A stretch of DNA of 64,000 nucleotides from Nannocystis bainbridge (GTDB lineage: Bacteria > Myxococcota_A > Polyangia > Nannocystales > Nannocystaceae), in the NCBI RefSeq assembly GCF_028368995.1, contig NZ_JAQNDL010000002.1:1733724-1797723 (forward strand), given 5' to 3'. Shown piece after piece: positions 41,387 through 49,513 of the stretch. Below the pieces are notes generated by a model that did no database searches, was not told the DNA's origin, and saw only the letters and a program-made list of their open reading frames with translations. Numbering within the stretch: position 1 is the stretch's first letter; every line of letters begins with the position of its first letter. The position numbers and the translations under genes are program-made.

Positions 41387-42184
41387 ATGAGCCTCGTGGC
41401 CCCCACGCCGCTCGGCTTCGAGCGCAGCCCCGTCGCCGGCGCCAGCTTCGACGACCTCGATCCCGCCGCGCTCGAGGCCTACGTCCGGCGCCGCGTCCCT
41501 GGCCTCGGTGCCGAGCCGGGGGCGCTCGAGCGGGCCGCCCAGCGCCTCGGCCTGCTCGGCACCACCGCCGGACAGCCCACGCCCACCGTCGTCGGTCTCA
41601 TGGCCTTCGGGACAGCTCCGCAGCTCGCCCGGCCCGAGTGGGGCCTCTCGATCGTGCGGATCCGCGGCGCCGCGCTCGCCGACCCGATCGCCGCGCGGCT
41701 CGACGCCGAGGGCAACCTCGCCGACCTCGTGCGCCAGGGCCTCGAGTTCGTGCGCGCCAACACCCGCGCCGCGCCCAACCTGCTCGTGCCCGCCGACCTC
41801 GCGCCCGAGTACCCCGAGGAGGCCGTGCGCGAGGCGCTGGTCAACGCCCTCGTCCACCGCGACTACCGCCTCAGCGGCCGCGCGTCCCTGCGGATCTTCA
41901 ACGATCGCCTCGAGATCTGGAGCCCCGGCGGCCTGTCTCTCCCGATCTCCCTCGACGACCTGGCCCAGCACGGCGGCGCCTCCTTCCCGCGCAACCCGCT
42001 GCTCGCCGCCACCGCCCGGCACCTCGGCCTGCTCGAGCAGGTCGGCCGCGGCATCCCGGCCATCCGCCGCAGCATCGCCGGCGCCACCGCCCTCCCCGTC
42101 CAGTTCCACACCACGCAGACCGAGGTCCGCGTGGTCCTGCCGTCGTACATCAACGCCTCGATGGGCAACGTCTCCGGCAACTGA
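41387..42184 (+). CDS. RecG-like/Schlafen-associated GHKL ATPase domain protein, N-terminally short
   Basis: 265 residues. The central segment YPEEAVREALVNALVHRDYR with LRIFNDRLEIWSPGGL is the ATPase motif of the AlbA_2-associated 'ATP-binding, RecG-like' family. The usual N-terminal AlbA_2 (Schlafen) domain is absent or reduced to about 60 unrelated residues. It could be a regulator that lost its nucleic-acid-binding half. Its stop is just before repeat array 8. Confidence 0.65.
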   Translation: MSLVAPTPLGFERSPVAGASFDDLDPAALEAYVRRRVPGLGAEPGALERAAQRLGLLGTTAGQPTPTVVGLMAFGTAPQLARPEWGLSIVRIRGAALADPIAARLDAEGNLADLVRQGLEFVRANTRAAPNLLVPADLAPEYPEEAVREALVNALVHRDYRLSGRASLRIFNDRLEIWSPGGLSLPISLDDLAQHGGASFPRNPLLAATARHLGLLEQVGRGIPAIRRSIAGATALPVQFHTTQTEVRVVLPSYINASMGNVSGN

Positions 42185-42190
42185 CCGCGA

Positions 42191-42260
42191 GGACATGCCC
42201 TGGCGGACATGCCCTCACGGACATGCCCGCGCGGACATGCCCCGAAGGTCAGCCCCCGTG
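42191..42260. repeat. 14-bp repeat array 8 (most regular)
   Basis: Units at 42191, 42205, 42219 and 42233 all read GGACATGCCC plus four bases, identical in the ten-base core; a fifth, degenerate unit is at 42247. This is the cleanest view of the 14-bp period. Confidence 0.95.
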
Positions 42261-42447
42261 CGCGCCCGCGCCATCGTCGACACGCCCCGTCGGCAGCGTC
42301 TCGGGCGCCCCGCCGGAGTTCAGCGCTCGCGGGCGCATGGCCACGCGCCGGCCCCTCGGAGACAAGGGTCCGGCCGATCGGGGACGGGGCCGCGGTACGC
42401 AACGCGGCAGAGAGCGATCCATCCCCGATCGGCCGGAAATTCGCGGC

Positions 42448-43191
42448 TCAGAAGCACTCCGCCTGGCACGAGTTCCCCGCGCAGGCGCTGAGCGCGTGGT
42501 AGAGCGCGTGGCCGTCGGGGTCGCTGTGGCACAGCGCGTCGTCGTGGACCGTGAAGCAGCCCGTCCAGCAGATGTCGTTGCCGTGGCAGCTGGCGACCTC
42601 GTCGCAGCAGTTCTCGCCGAGGCAGGCCGAGCACGCGTCCGCCCCCAGCTCGGCCAGCGCGTCCTCGCAGCTGCCGACCGGCGCGCCGATGCACGGCTCC
42701 TGGCACGACGAGCCCTTGCACTCGAGGTACGCGTCGACGCGCGCGTGCGTCTCCGGCGTCGACTCGCACGCGTCGCCGTCCTCGCCTGACACGCAGGCCA
42801 CGCACGCCGGGTCGCCCTGACAGTCCGCCAGCGCCTCGCAGCAGGCCTCGCGCATGCAGCCCGAACACTCGTCGGTGGCCTCGGCCGTGCACTCGCCCGC
42901 CGTCGTCGACGACGCGGTCGTCGCCGTCGAAGTCGCCGCCGTCGTCGCGTCGGTCGTCGGCTCCTGCGTGGTCGCGGCGCTGGTGGTCGTGGCCGCCGTC
43001 GTCGGCTCCGAGGTCACGCTCGTCTCGGCCGCCGTCGCCGGATCGCCCGTCGTCGACTCGTTCGCGGTCGTCGAAGCCTCGCTGCCCGACACGGGCCCGG
43101 AGGTGGTCGCCGTCGGCTCCGAGCTACAAGCGAGCACGGCCGCGACGGCGAGGAAGGTCAGCGGAGATCGGGCAGGAGTACGCAGGGTCAT
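42448..43191 (-). CDS. Cys-rich lipoprotein with Thr-rich linker
   Basis: 247 residues. Lipobox VLAC after a hydrophobic leader, then about 75 residues almost entirely Thr/Ala/Ser/Glu, then a compact domain with more than 20 Cys in repeated C-x2-C-x3-CC patterns (CSGCMREACCEALADC; CSACLGENCCDEVASC). The repeats suggest two or three disulfide modules on a flexible, possibly glycosylated stalk at the cell surface. The start at 43191 excludes an N-terminal extension. The upstream region has two Fur-box-like sites. Function unknown. Confidence 0.78.
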   Translation of the reverse strand: MTLRTPARSPLTFLAVAAVLACSSEPTATTSGPVSGSEASTTANESTTGDPATAAETSVTSEPTTAATTTSAATTQEPTTDATTAATSTATTASSTTAGECTAEATDECSGCMREACCEALADCQGDPACVACVSGEDGDACESTPETHARVDAYLECKGSSCQEPCIGAPVGSCEDALAELGADACSACLGENCCDEVASCHGNDICWTGCFTVHDDALCHSDPDGHALYHALSACAGNSCQAECF

Positions 43192-43216
43192 GGCGAACAG
43201 CGATGGCAGGACGTAA

Positions 43217-43231
43217 TGATATTCATTTTCA
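43217..43231. promoter_or_regulatory. Fur-box-like 15-mer, site 1
   Basis: TGATATTCATTTTCA matches the 7-1-7 Fur/Zur-type inverted repeat TGATAAT-N-ATTATCA at 12 of 14 positions. It lies 26 bp upstream of the Cys-rich lipoprotein start. Confidence 0.45.
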
Positions 43232-43289
43232 AAAACCAAATCAATCCCCGTCCCACGGCCCACCAGTGGCCTTTCTCATCCTCATAATT

Positions 43290-43304
43290 TGATTTTAATT
43301 TTCA
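43290..43304. promoter_or_regulatory. Fur-box-like 15-mer, site 2
   Basis: TGATTTTAATTTTCA, differing from site 1 at two positions and 73 bp from it, in the same orientation. Two copies of one 15-mer in a short AT-rich island argue for a bound regulator; the identity as Fur is inference. Confidence 0.4.
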
Positions 43305-43549
43305 ACAAGCCGCCAATTCTCGTTGCGAATTTTCCCCGCGCCCGGCCAACGCGCGCGCGACCCGAGCGCCCCGCCCATCGATCGCGGTGCGGCGCGCACG
43401 ACATCGCCTCGCGTGTCTCCGCGTTCGCCGAAAATTTCCGAGCTCGCGCCGGCGCGCCGCGCAGTGAGGTCGAGCCCGAGCGCGCCGGCCGTTTGCGACC
43501 GCCGCGCCGCGCCCTCGCCCTGCCGCCTCCGGCTACACTGCGGTTCGGC

Positions 43550-44158
43550 ATGCAGCCCGACGAAGAGCTCTACGCCGCCTGGCGCGGCGGCGACAGCAAG
43601 GCCGGCGTCCAGCTGTTCGAGCGCCACTACCCCGCGATCGCCCGCTTCTTCCGCAACAAGGTCGACGACGACGCCGGCGACCTCGTGCAGAAGACCTTCC
43701 TCGCCTGCCTCGAGAGCAAGGAGCGGATCCGCGGCGACTCGAGCTTCCGCACCTTCCTGTTCGCGGTCGCCCACAACGTCCTCTACAAGCACCTGCGCGG
43801 CAAGCTGCGCGAGGGCGCGCGCCTCGACTTCGGGCTCACCAGCGTCCACGACCTGAAGCCCACGCCGGCCACCCTGCTCGCGCGCCGGCGAGAGGAGCGG
43901 CTGCTCTTGCTCGGCCTGCGGCGGATCCCCCTCGATCACCAGGTCCTGCTCGAGCTTTATTTCTGGGAGAAGCTCGGCGCGCGCGAGATCGCCGACATCC
44001 TGGGGGTCCCCGAAGGCACCATCCGCACCCGTCTGCGCCGGGCCAAGCAGCTCCTCGAAGCGGCGATGACCGCGCTGGAGGACGGCGCCGCCGAGCTCCG
44101 TGACAGCCTCGGCGACCTCGACGCCTGGGCTGCCGCCGTCCGCGGCCAGATCGGCTAA
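43550..44158 (+). CDS. Sigma-70 family RNA polymerase sigma factor (third)
   Basis: 202 residues. Region 2: ARFFRNKVDDDAGDLVQKTFLACLESKERI; region 4: LRRIPLDHQVLLELYFWEKLGAREIADILGVPEGTIRTRLRRAK. The pattern is that of the ECF-like sigma factors common in myxobacteria. The next gene, a large membrane metallopeptidase, begins 20 bp downstream, so the two form an operon. Intramembrane or surface proteolysis controlling sigma release is a natural hypothesis. Confidence 0.9.
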   Translation: MQPDEELYAAWRGGDSKAGVQLFERHYPAIARFFRNKVDDDAGDLVQKTFLACLESKERIRGDSSFRTFLFAVAHNVLYKHLRGKLREGARLDFGLTSVHDLKPTPATLLARRREERLLLLGLRRIPLDHQVLLELYFWEKLGAREIADILGVPEGTIRTRLRRAKQLLEAAMTALEDGAAELRDSLGDLDAWAAAVRGQIG

Positions 44159-44178
44159 GAACAAGCGAGCGCGCCACG

Positions 44179-46563
44179 ATGTCGATCCACGCCGCGGTCC
44201 GTCGCCACTTCACCACCCCCGCCTTGCGGCGGCGATGGTTCGTCCTCCTCTTCACGCTCGCGCTCACCAGCCAGCCGCTGTTCGGCGCGCTCGGCTACGA
44301 GGGCGCGCTGGTCCTCACCCCGCTGATCAGCCTGTTCGCGCTGGCCGTCGGCGTCGACGCGGTGCGTGACGCCCGGCAGGCCGACGCCACCGACCCGCAC
44401 GCGATGTCGCTGCAGACCCCGGGCGAGCGCCTGCGGTTGCTGTTTCTGCGCGGCCTCGGTGACCTCTGCAGCCTGCTGACCCTCTCGCTCGGCGCCTTCA
44501 TCCTCGCCAACTTCTGGCAGGTCAACTGCGACCTGCCCGGCGGCCTGCTGTGGTTCCTCGTGCTGCCCACGGCCTCGGGCCTGCTCGGCCTCGTCGCGGG
44601 TCTGTGGGGCGGCGTGCTGGCCCGGCGCCGGCCCGTGCAGCTGCTCCTCGCCGGCCTGCCGCTGCTGTTCTCGTTGGTCCTCGGCGTGTGGCGCATCTAC
44701 GTCGACCCGGTCGTCTACGCCATCGATCCGTTCTGGGGCTACTTCGCCGGCCCGCTCTACGACGAGGCCATCCCGATCACGGGCCGGCTGCTGTGGTTCC
44801 GCGCCTACAACTTCCTGCTCGCCGGCGCCGCCGTGGCCCTCCTCAGCCTGACCTTGGGGCCAGGTCTCAAAGTACAGCTGCGCGGCGTCAGCCTGCGCCG
44901 CTCGCCGTTCACCGTCGCCACCCTGTTCGCCTGCCTGCTGCCCGGCACCCTGCTCGGGGTGTTCGCCGCCGAGAACGGCTTCCACGCCACCGAGGCCAGC
45001 CTCGCCAACGCCCTCCCGCGCACCCGCGTCACCGACCACTTCGTCATCCACTACGCCGCCAACTCGGCCGCCGCCCGCGACATCGAGCTGCTGGCCGCCG
45101 AGCACGAGTTCGCCTGGCGCCGGCTCGCCGCCCAGATCGGCCGCGAGCCGCGGGCCCCCGTGCACAGCTTCGTGTTCCCGTCGCCCGAGCTCAAGCGGGC
45201 CTGGATCGGCGCCGGCAACACCGAGGTCGCCCCGCCGTGGCGCGGCCACATCTACCTCAACGAGCAGGCCTTCCCGCACCGCGTGCTCCACCACGAGCTC
45301 GCCCACGTGTTCTCGTACGTCGTCGGCGAGCCGCTGTTCGGCACCTCCTCGGCCGTCTCGTGGCGCGGCCTGCGGGTCAACCTCGCGCTGGTCGAGGGCT
45401 TCGCCACCGCCTTCGCCCCGCGCAGCGAGTCCGGCCTCGACCTCCACGACCAGGCCGCGATCCTCGACCGGCTCGAGCTGCGACCTGTCCTCGGGGACAT
45501 CATGGGCTTCGGCTTTTGGGGCAAGTCGTCGCGGCGGGCCTACACCGCCGCCGGCTCGTTCTCCCGCTGGCTCATCGACACCCGCGGCGTCGACCCCTTC
45601 CTCCAGCTCTACGGCACCGCCGGCGACTTCGAGCTGGCCTATGGGACCTCCCTCGACGCGCTCGAGGTCGAGTGGCTGGCCTACCTGCGCGCGCGTCCGC
45701 TGCGGGCCCGCGACATCGAGGCGCTGCGCCAGCGCTTCAAGCAGCGGCCGATCTTCCAGCGCCCGTGCGCCCACCGGGCCGCCGACCTGCTCGCCGGGGC
45801 CAACCTCGCCCACCACCGCGGCCTCGAGGTCGAGCGCATCGACCTCCTGCGCGACCTCTGCACCATCGAGCCCGAGCAGCCCGAGCACCGCCTGCTGCTG
45901 GCCCAGGCCCAGGTCCAGGCCGGCATGCAGGACGCCGCCTCCGCGACCCTCGCCGAGCTCTCTCGCCAGGTCGACCTCACCGACACGATCGCCGCCCTCG
46001 TCGACGAGCGCCTCGGCGACCTCGCCCTGGCCCGCTTCGACCTCCCGGTCGCGCTCACCTACTACGACCGCGCGCTGACCCGCGGCCTCGGCGACAACCA
46101 GGTCCGCCAGCTCCAGATCAAGCGCATGGGCGCCGCCGACCCGGCCCTCGCCCCGCGCGTGCTGGCCTACTTCGATCCGTTCGAGCCCAACCCCGAGCAC
46201 CCGAGCGAGGCCGTGCTGCGCCTCTACGCCGCCGAGCAGATCGCCGCCTTGCCGCGCTACGCCCCGCTCGGCGGCTACCTCCTCGGCCGCCAGCTTCTCA
46301 ACGTCCAGCAGGGCGCCGCCGCCATCGAGCCGCTGCAGCGCGCGCTCCACCCCGAGGACGAAGAGCACCCGCTCGCCACCGCCGAGCTGCGCCGCGGCGC
46401 CCTCCTCATGCTGCTCGAGGCCCAGGCCCGCGCCCGCAACTACGACGCCGCCGCCCGCGTCCTCGCCGAGCTGCAGGACGACCCCGACGCCGACAGCGGC
46501 CTGCGCCTCGACGCGACCCTGTGGACCGAGCGGCTCGAGTTCCTGCGCGCCTACCTGCCCTGA
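44179..46563 (+). CDS. Membrane-bound gluzincin-like metallopeptidase with TPR-like tail
   Basis: 794 residues. About six transmembrane helices in residues 17-275, then a soluble part. The zinc motif HHELAHVFSY (HExxH form HELAH) near residue 375 with the downstream Glu in VEGFATAF is the peptidase MA/gluzincin arrangement. Residues 520-790 are helical repeats with TPR-like Ala/Leu spacing. Operonic with the sigma factor. Two phased 14-bp units lie in its coding sequence (45481-45508). It could cleave a membrane anti-sigma factor or surface proteins; substrate unknown. Confidence 0.8.
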   Translation: MSIHAAVRRHFTTPALRRRWFVLLFTLALTSQPLFGALGYEGALVLTPLISLFALAVGVDAVRDARQADATDPHAMSLQTPGERLRLLFLRGLGDLCSLLTLSLGAFILANFWQVNCDLPGGLLWFLVLPTASGLLGLVAGLWGGVLARRRPVQLLLAGLPLLFSLVLGVWRIYVDPVVYAIDPFWGYFAGPLYDEAIPITGRLLWFRAYNFLLAGAAVALLSLTLGPGLKVQLRGVSLRRSPFTVATLFACLLPGTLLGVFAAENGFHATEASLANALPRTRVTDHFVIHYAANSAAARDIELLAAEHEFAWRRLAAQIGREPRAPVHSFVFPSPELKRAWIGAGNTEVAPPWRGHIYLNEQAFPHRVLHHELAHVFSYVVGEPLFGTSSAVSWRGLRVNLALVEGFATAFAPRSESGLDLHDQAAILDRLELRPVLGDIMGFGFWGKSSRRAYTAAGSFSRWLIDTRGVDPFLQLYGTAGDFELAYGTSLDALEVEWLAYLRARPLRARDIEALRQRFKQRPIFQRPCAHRAADLLAGANLAHHRGLEVERIDLLRDLCTIEPEQPEHRLLLAQAQVQAGMQDAASATLAELSRQVDLTDTIAALVDERLGDLALARFDLPVALTYYDRALTRGLGDNQVRQLQIKRMGAADPALAPRVLAYFDPFEPNPEHPSEAVLRLYAAEQIAALPRYAPLGGYLLGRQLLNVQQGAAAIEPLQRALHPEDEEHPLATAELRRGALLMLLEAQARARNYDAAARVLAELQDDPDADSGLRLDATLWTERLEFLRAYLP

Positions 46564-46596
46564 CCGCCACCGGCGCGAGCGCGCAGCGACGGCGAC

Positions 46597-46894
46597 GAAC
46601 CTGTCTCAAGGGCCATCCATAAAAGCTCGCGCGCAGCGAGGGCGCTGAACCTGTCCCAAGGGCCATCCATAAAGCTCGCGCGCAGCGACGGCGCCGAACC
46701 GGTCCCAAGGGCCATTCATAAAGGCTCGCGCCCAGCGAGGGCGCCGAACCGGTCCCAGGCGCCATCCATAAAGCTCGCGCGCAGCGACGGCGCCGAACCG
46801 GTCCCAAGGGCCATTCATAAAGGCTCGCGCGCAGTGACTGCGCCGAACCTGTCCCAAGCGCCATCTACCAAGGCCCCCGCGCGCTCGCCTGCAC
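46597..46894. repeat. 49-50 bp tandem repeat, six copies, built from 14-bp units
   Basis: Copies begin at 46597, 46647, 46696, 46746, 46795 and 46845 (spacing 50, 49, 50, 49, 50). Each has two degenerate 14-bp units (GAACCTGTCYCAAG, GGCCATCCATAAA) followed by about 21 bp of GCTCGCGCGCAGCGAGGGCG-type sequence. It follows the metallopeptidase stop. The minus-strand open frames across it are by-products of the period. Confidence 0.92.
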
Positions 46895-46899
46895 TGGAC

Positions 46900-46941
46900 C
46901 GACATGTCCCAAAGGCCATGCTGTGAAGTGCTGTCCCACCT
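46900..46941. repeat. 14-bp repeat array 9
   Basis: Three units at 46900, 46914 and 46928 directly after the 49-50 bp repeat, in the same orientation. Confidence 0.8.
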
Positions 46942-47054
46942 TTCGGCCCGCAGCGCACCGCCCGGCGCCCGTCCTGAGCTCGCGGTCCGGATGGTCGCTC
47001 GCTCTTGCGCCCTGTCGCTCCGCGCCCCCGGACAGCGATCGGACAATCCACCAA

Positions 47055-47084
47055 TTGACCTATTTATCCTTCAAAAACTACCTT
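47055..47084 (+). promoter_or_regulatory. Possible sigma-70 promoter in AT-rich stretch
   Basis: TTGACC at 47055-47060 and TACCTT at 47079-47084 are 18 bp apart in a conspicuously AT-rich segment (47041-47100). It would serve the small gene at 47131 and perhaps the lipoproteins after it. Confidence 0.4.
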
Positions 47085-47130
47085 TCGTTTTATTTCTTTC
47101 GCCGCTGAACCAGGTCACAATCCTGGCGAG

Positions 47131-47427
47131 ATGTCAGTTTCCCGCCGCACGCGCATCGCCAGCATCGCGCGGATTTGTGTCTGGACCGGCCTGCTCGTCG
47201 CTGCCGCGACGCGCCTGACGGTCGAGCCGAGCCGCGTATCCGCCCACCCGCACCCGACCGCCCGCGTCGAGCCTCGCCTGCAAAAGAGCCTCCCAGGACA
47301 TGTCGAGGACGACATGTCCCTACGGACAGCTTTTGCAGCCGCCGGCGCGATCGCCCTGTCGACCCGGCCCAATCCGACCTGCCCCTTCGACCAGGCGTGC
47401 CCCGCCGCCGACGGGGACGATCGCTGA
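47131..47427 (+). CDS. Small protein with N-terminal hydrophobic segment
   Basis: 98 residues: a leader-like segment (ARICVWTGLLVAAATRL), then a short polar region. About 14 codons in the middle are made of 14-bp repeat units (47296-47337), so either repeats have entered a small gene or this is a chance frame. The AT-rich promoter-like segment and GGCGAG before the ATG favour a real gene. No family recognised. Confidence 0.4.
   Translation: MSVSRRTRIASIARICVWTGLLVAAATRLTVEPSRVSAHPHPTARVEPRLQKSLPGHVEDDMSLRTAFAAAGAIALSTRPNPTCPFDQACPAADGDDR
47296..47337. repeat. 14-bp repeat array 10 (inside small ORF)
   Basis: Three phased units at 47296, 47310 and 47324. Confidence 0.85.
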
Positions 47428-47441
47428 CCGGAGGACCGTTC

Positions 47442-47469
47442 GGACATGTCCCTTCGGCCATCCGTCATC
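47442..47469. repeat. 14-bp repeat pair containing a lipoprotein start codon
   Basis: Units at 47442 and 47456. The ATG of the following lipoprotein gene (47446) is the ATG of the ACATGTCC core, and the first eight codons come from the repeat. Confidence 0.85.
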
Positions 47470-48321
47470 CTGCTCCTCGCCGCCTGCGCCCGCGACCCTG
47501 ACTCGCCGGGCGCCGGCGGGAGCGACGGTTCAGCTGCCACGACCACCACGTCGACCACGACCTCCATGACCACCGTCGAGCCGACCTCCGCGACCGGCTC
47601 CGGTGACGACCCGACCACGCATGGCTTCATCCGCCCGCCTGACGGCGGCGGCGGCAAGAAGGAGTGCAGCATCTTCGAGCAGGACTGTCCCGAGGGCAAG
47701 AAGTGCGCCCCGTACTCGGCCGACGGCGACAACTCCTGGGACACCGTGAAGTGCGTCGACGTGGTCTCCGACCCGGCCGGCCTCGGTGAGCTCTGCGAGG
47801 TCCTCGGCGCGCCTGCCAGCGGCGCGGACACCTGCGACGAGGGCTTCATATGCCTGTACGTCCAGTGGCCCGAGCTCGAGGGCACCTGCATCGCCTACTG
47901 CCAGGGCTCGCCCGACGAGCCCCTCTGCGGGCCCGGGACGGACTGCACCACCAACTCTGACGGCATCGTCCACCTCTGCCTGCCCGAGTGCGATCCGCTG
48001 CTGCAGGACTGCCCGGGCGACGAGCTCTGCATCGCCCATCCCGATGACGGCGACTGGACCTGCGTCTTCGACAGCAGCGGTGACGAAGGCCAGCCGTTCG
48101 ACGCCTGCGAGTACGCGAGCGCCTGCGACCCTGGGCTCCTGTGCCTCCCCCCCGAGTTCGCCGTCGAGTGCGATCCGGTCGCGACCGGCTGCTGCCTCCC
48201 GCTGTGCGACCTCGAGCTGCCGAACACCTGCCCCGGCCAGGGCCAGCAGTGCGTCGCCTGGTACGCGCCCGGTGAGGCGCCGCCCGGCAAGGATCACCTC
48301 GGCCAGTGCGCGCTCCCCTGA
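47446..48321 (+). CDS. Cys-rich lipoprotein, paralogue A
   Basis: 291 residues. Very short leader MSLRPSVILLLAAC with lipobox LAAC, a Thr/Ser-rich linker of about 35 residues, then a Cys-rich domain with repeats of the form CDP-x3-DCP-x2-xKC and GEPC/GELC. About 28 Cys, and the order of Cys and Pro-Gly motifs matches the next two genes over the whole domain. Predicted surface protein; no enzymatic motif seen. Start codon and first codons are repeat-derived. First of a tandem triplet. Confidence 0.8.
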   Translation: MSLRPSVILLLAACARDPDSPGAGGSDGSAATTTTSTTTSMTTVEPTSATGSGDDPTTHGFIRPPDGGGGKKECSIFEQDCPEGKKCAPYSADGDNSWDTVKCVDVVSDPAGLGELCEVLGAPASGADTCDEGFICLYVQWPELEGTCIAYCQGSPDEPLCGPGTDCTTNSDGIVHLCLPECDPLLQDCPGDELCIAHPDDGDWTCVFDSSGDEGQPFDACEYASACDPGLLCLPPEFAVECDPVATGCCLPLCDLELPNTCPGQGQQCVAWYAPGEAPPGKDHLGQCALP

Positions 48322-48344
48322 GCCCGCCGCTCTCCTGCACTCAA

Positions 48345-48400
48345 GGACATGCCCGTTTAGACATGTCCTTTACGACATTACCCTGAGACCACCTCTATCC
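48345..48400. repeat. 14-bp repeat array 11
   Basis: Four units at 48345, 48359, 48373 and 48387 between lipoproteins A and B. Confidence 0.9.
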
Positions 48401-48421
48401 TGCCGCACCGGATCCGCTGCC

Positions 48422-49387
48422 ATGCTTTATCGCCCTTCATGCCTCGTCCTCCTCGCCCTCGCCGCCTGCGTCGCCCGGCCCACCGGCGACACCGACGGCG
48501 GGCTCACCACCAGCACCAGCGAGCCCGGGCTCCCCGGCAGCACCACCGAGACTCCGGGCACGACCACCAGCCCTGGCACCACCGCCGGCCCCGGGACCGC
48601 CACCGTCCCCGTGCCGACCACCGACGCGCCGGACACCGCCACCGGCGGCGAGCCTGACCCGAGCGGCGAGCCCAGCACCACCGTCCCGTTCATCCCGGTG
48701 CCGGACTTCTTCAACCCGCCCGAATGCGACCCCTGGGTCGAGGACTGCCCGCCGGGCCAGAAGTGCATGCCGTTCGCCAACGACGGCGGCAGCAGCTGGA
48801 ACTCCACCAAGTGCGTCGACATCGTGCCCGACCCTGACGGCCTCGACGAGCCGTGCACCGTCGTCGACTCCGGCGTCAGCGGCGAGGACAGCTGCGACAA
48901 GCACCTGCAGTGCTTCTTCGTCGACCCCGACACCCTGCAGGGCACCTGCGTCGCCATGTGCACCGGCTCGCCCGACAACCCCGGCTGCGCGCAGCCCGAC
49001 GCCACCTGCATGCTCTCGGGCGACGGCGTGCTGATCCTCTGCCTGCCCGACTGCGACCCGCTCGAGCCCGGCTGCAAGCCCGGCGAGGTGTGCGTCCCCA
49101 ACTGGACCTCGACCTTCACGTGCACCATCGACGCCAGCGGCGAGGAGGGCCAGGTGTTCGACCCGTGCGAGTTCCTCAACGCCTGCGACCCGGGCCTCGT
49201 GTGCCTGTCCCCCGATCTGGCCGAGGAGTGCGACCCCGCGAGCCAGGGCTGTTGCCTCCCGTTCTGCGACCTGACCGCGCCGCTCTCCTGCCCCGGCCAG
49301 GGCCAGGAGTGCGTGCCCTACTTCGAGCAGGGCCAGGCCCCGCCCGGCCACGAAGACCTCGGCGTGTGCGGCCTCCCGCAGCCCTGA
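48422..49387 (+). CDS. Cys-rich lipoprotein, paralogue B
   Basis: 321 residues. Lipobox LAAC, a 70-residue Thr/Pro/Gly linker (longer than in A), then a domain collinear with A: CDPWVEDCPPGQKCMPF, CTVVDSGVSGEDSCD, CTGSPDNPGC, LCLPDCDPLEPGC, CDPGLVCLSPDLAEECDP, CCLPFCDL and a C-terminal GHEDLGVCGLP. The strong match to A and C shows recent duplication of the whole gene. No ribosome binding site is obvious. Function unknown. Confidence 0.8.
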   Translation: MLYRPSCLVLLALAACVARPTGDTDGGLTTSTSEPGLPGSTTETPGTTTSPGTTAGPGTATVPVPTTDAPDTATGGEPDPSGEPSTTVPFIPVPDFFNPPECDPWVEDCPPGQKCMPFANDGGSSWNSTKCVDIVPDPDGLDEPCTVVDSGVSGEDSCDKHLQCFFVDPDTLQGTCVAMCTGSPDNPGCAQPDATCMLSGDGVLILCLPDCDPLEPGCKPGEVCVPNWTSTFTCTIDASGEEGQVFDPCEFLNACDPGLVCLSPDLAEECDPASQGCCLPFCDLTAPLSCPGQGQECVPYFEQGQAPPGHEDLGVCGLPQP

Positions 49388-49393
49388 CCGTGC

Positions 49394-49449
49394 GCAGCTG
49401 TCGTTATCGACATGTCCTCAGGGACATGTCGTCGAGACACCTCGATTCA
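49394..49449. repeat. 14-bp repeat array 12
   Basis: Four units at 49394, 49408, 49422 and 49436 between lipoproteins B and C. Confidence 0.88.
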
Positions 49450-49513
49450 CGGACCACCACGACATCCGCCCATCGACCGGCGCACTCGCGCCGAAGCGCG
49501 CTACAATGATGGC

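Larger units (their letters stand above)
43192..43549. promoter_or_regulatory. Divergent regulatory region between Cys-rich lipoprotein and sigma factor
   Basis: About 360 bp, with an AT-rich island at 43211-43330 in an otherwise very GC-rich window. It contains two nearly identical 15-mers listed separately. Promoters of both flanking genes probably lie here; the remaining 220 bp before the sigma gene is GC-rich with no visible element. Confidence 0.6.

Noticed and set aside
42191..42260. A CRISPR array
   Set aside because: The spacers would be four bases and the repeat ten; no cas genes are present. It is a 14-bp tandem repeat.
43289..43549. An N-terminal extension of the third sigma factor from 43289
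   Set aside because: The frame is open but the residues are low-complexity and overlap the AT-rich regulatory island; the ATG at 43550 starts at the sigma fold.
46406..46864. A minus-strand protein with SLYEWPLGPV-type repeats
   Set aside because: It exists only because the 49-50 bp repeat stays open; no start region or domain supports it.
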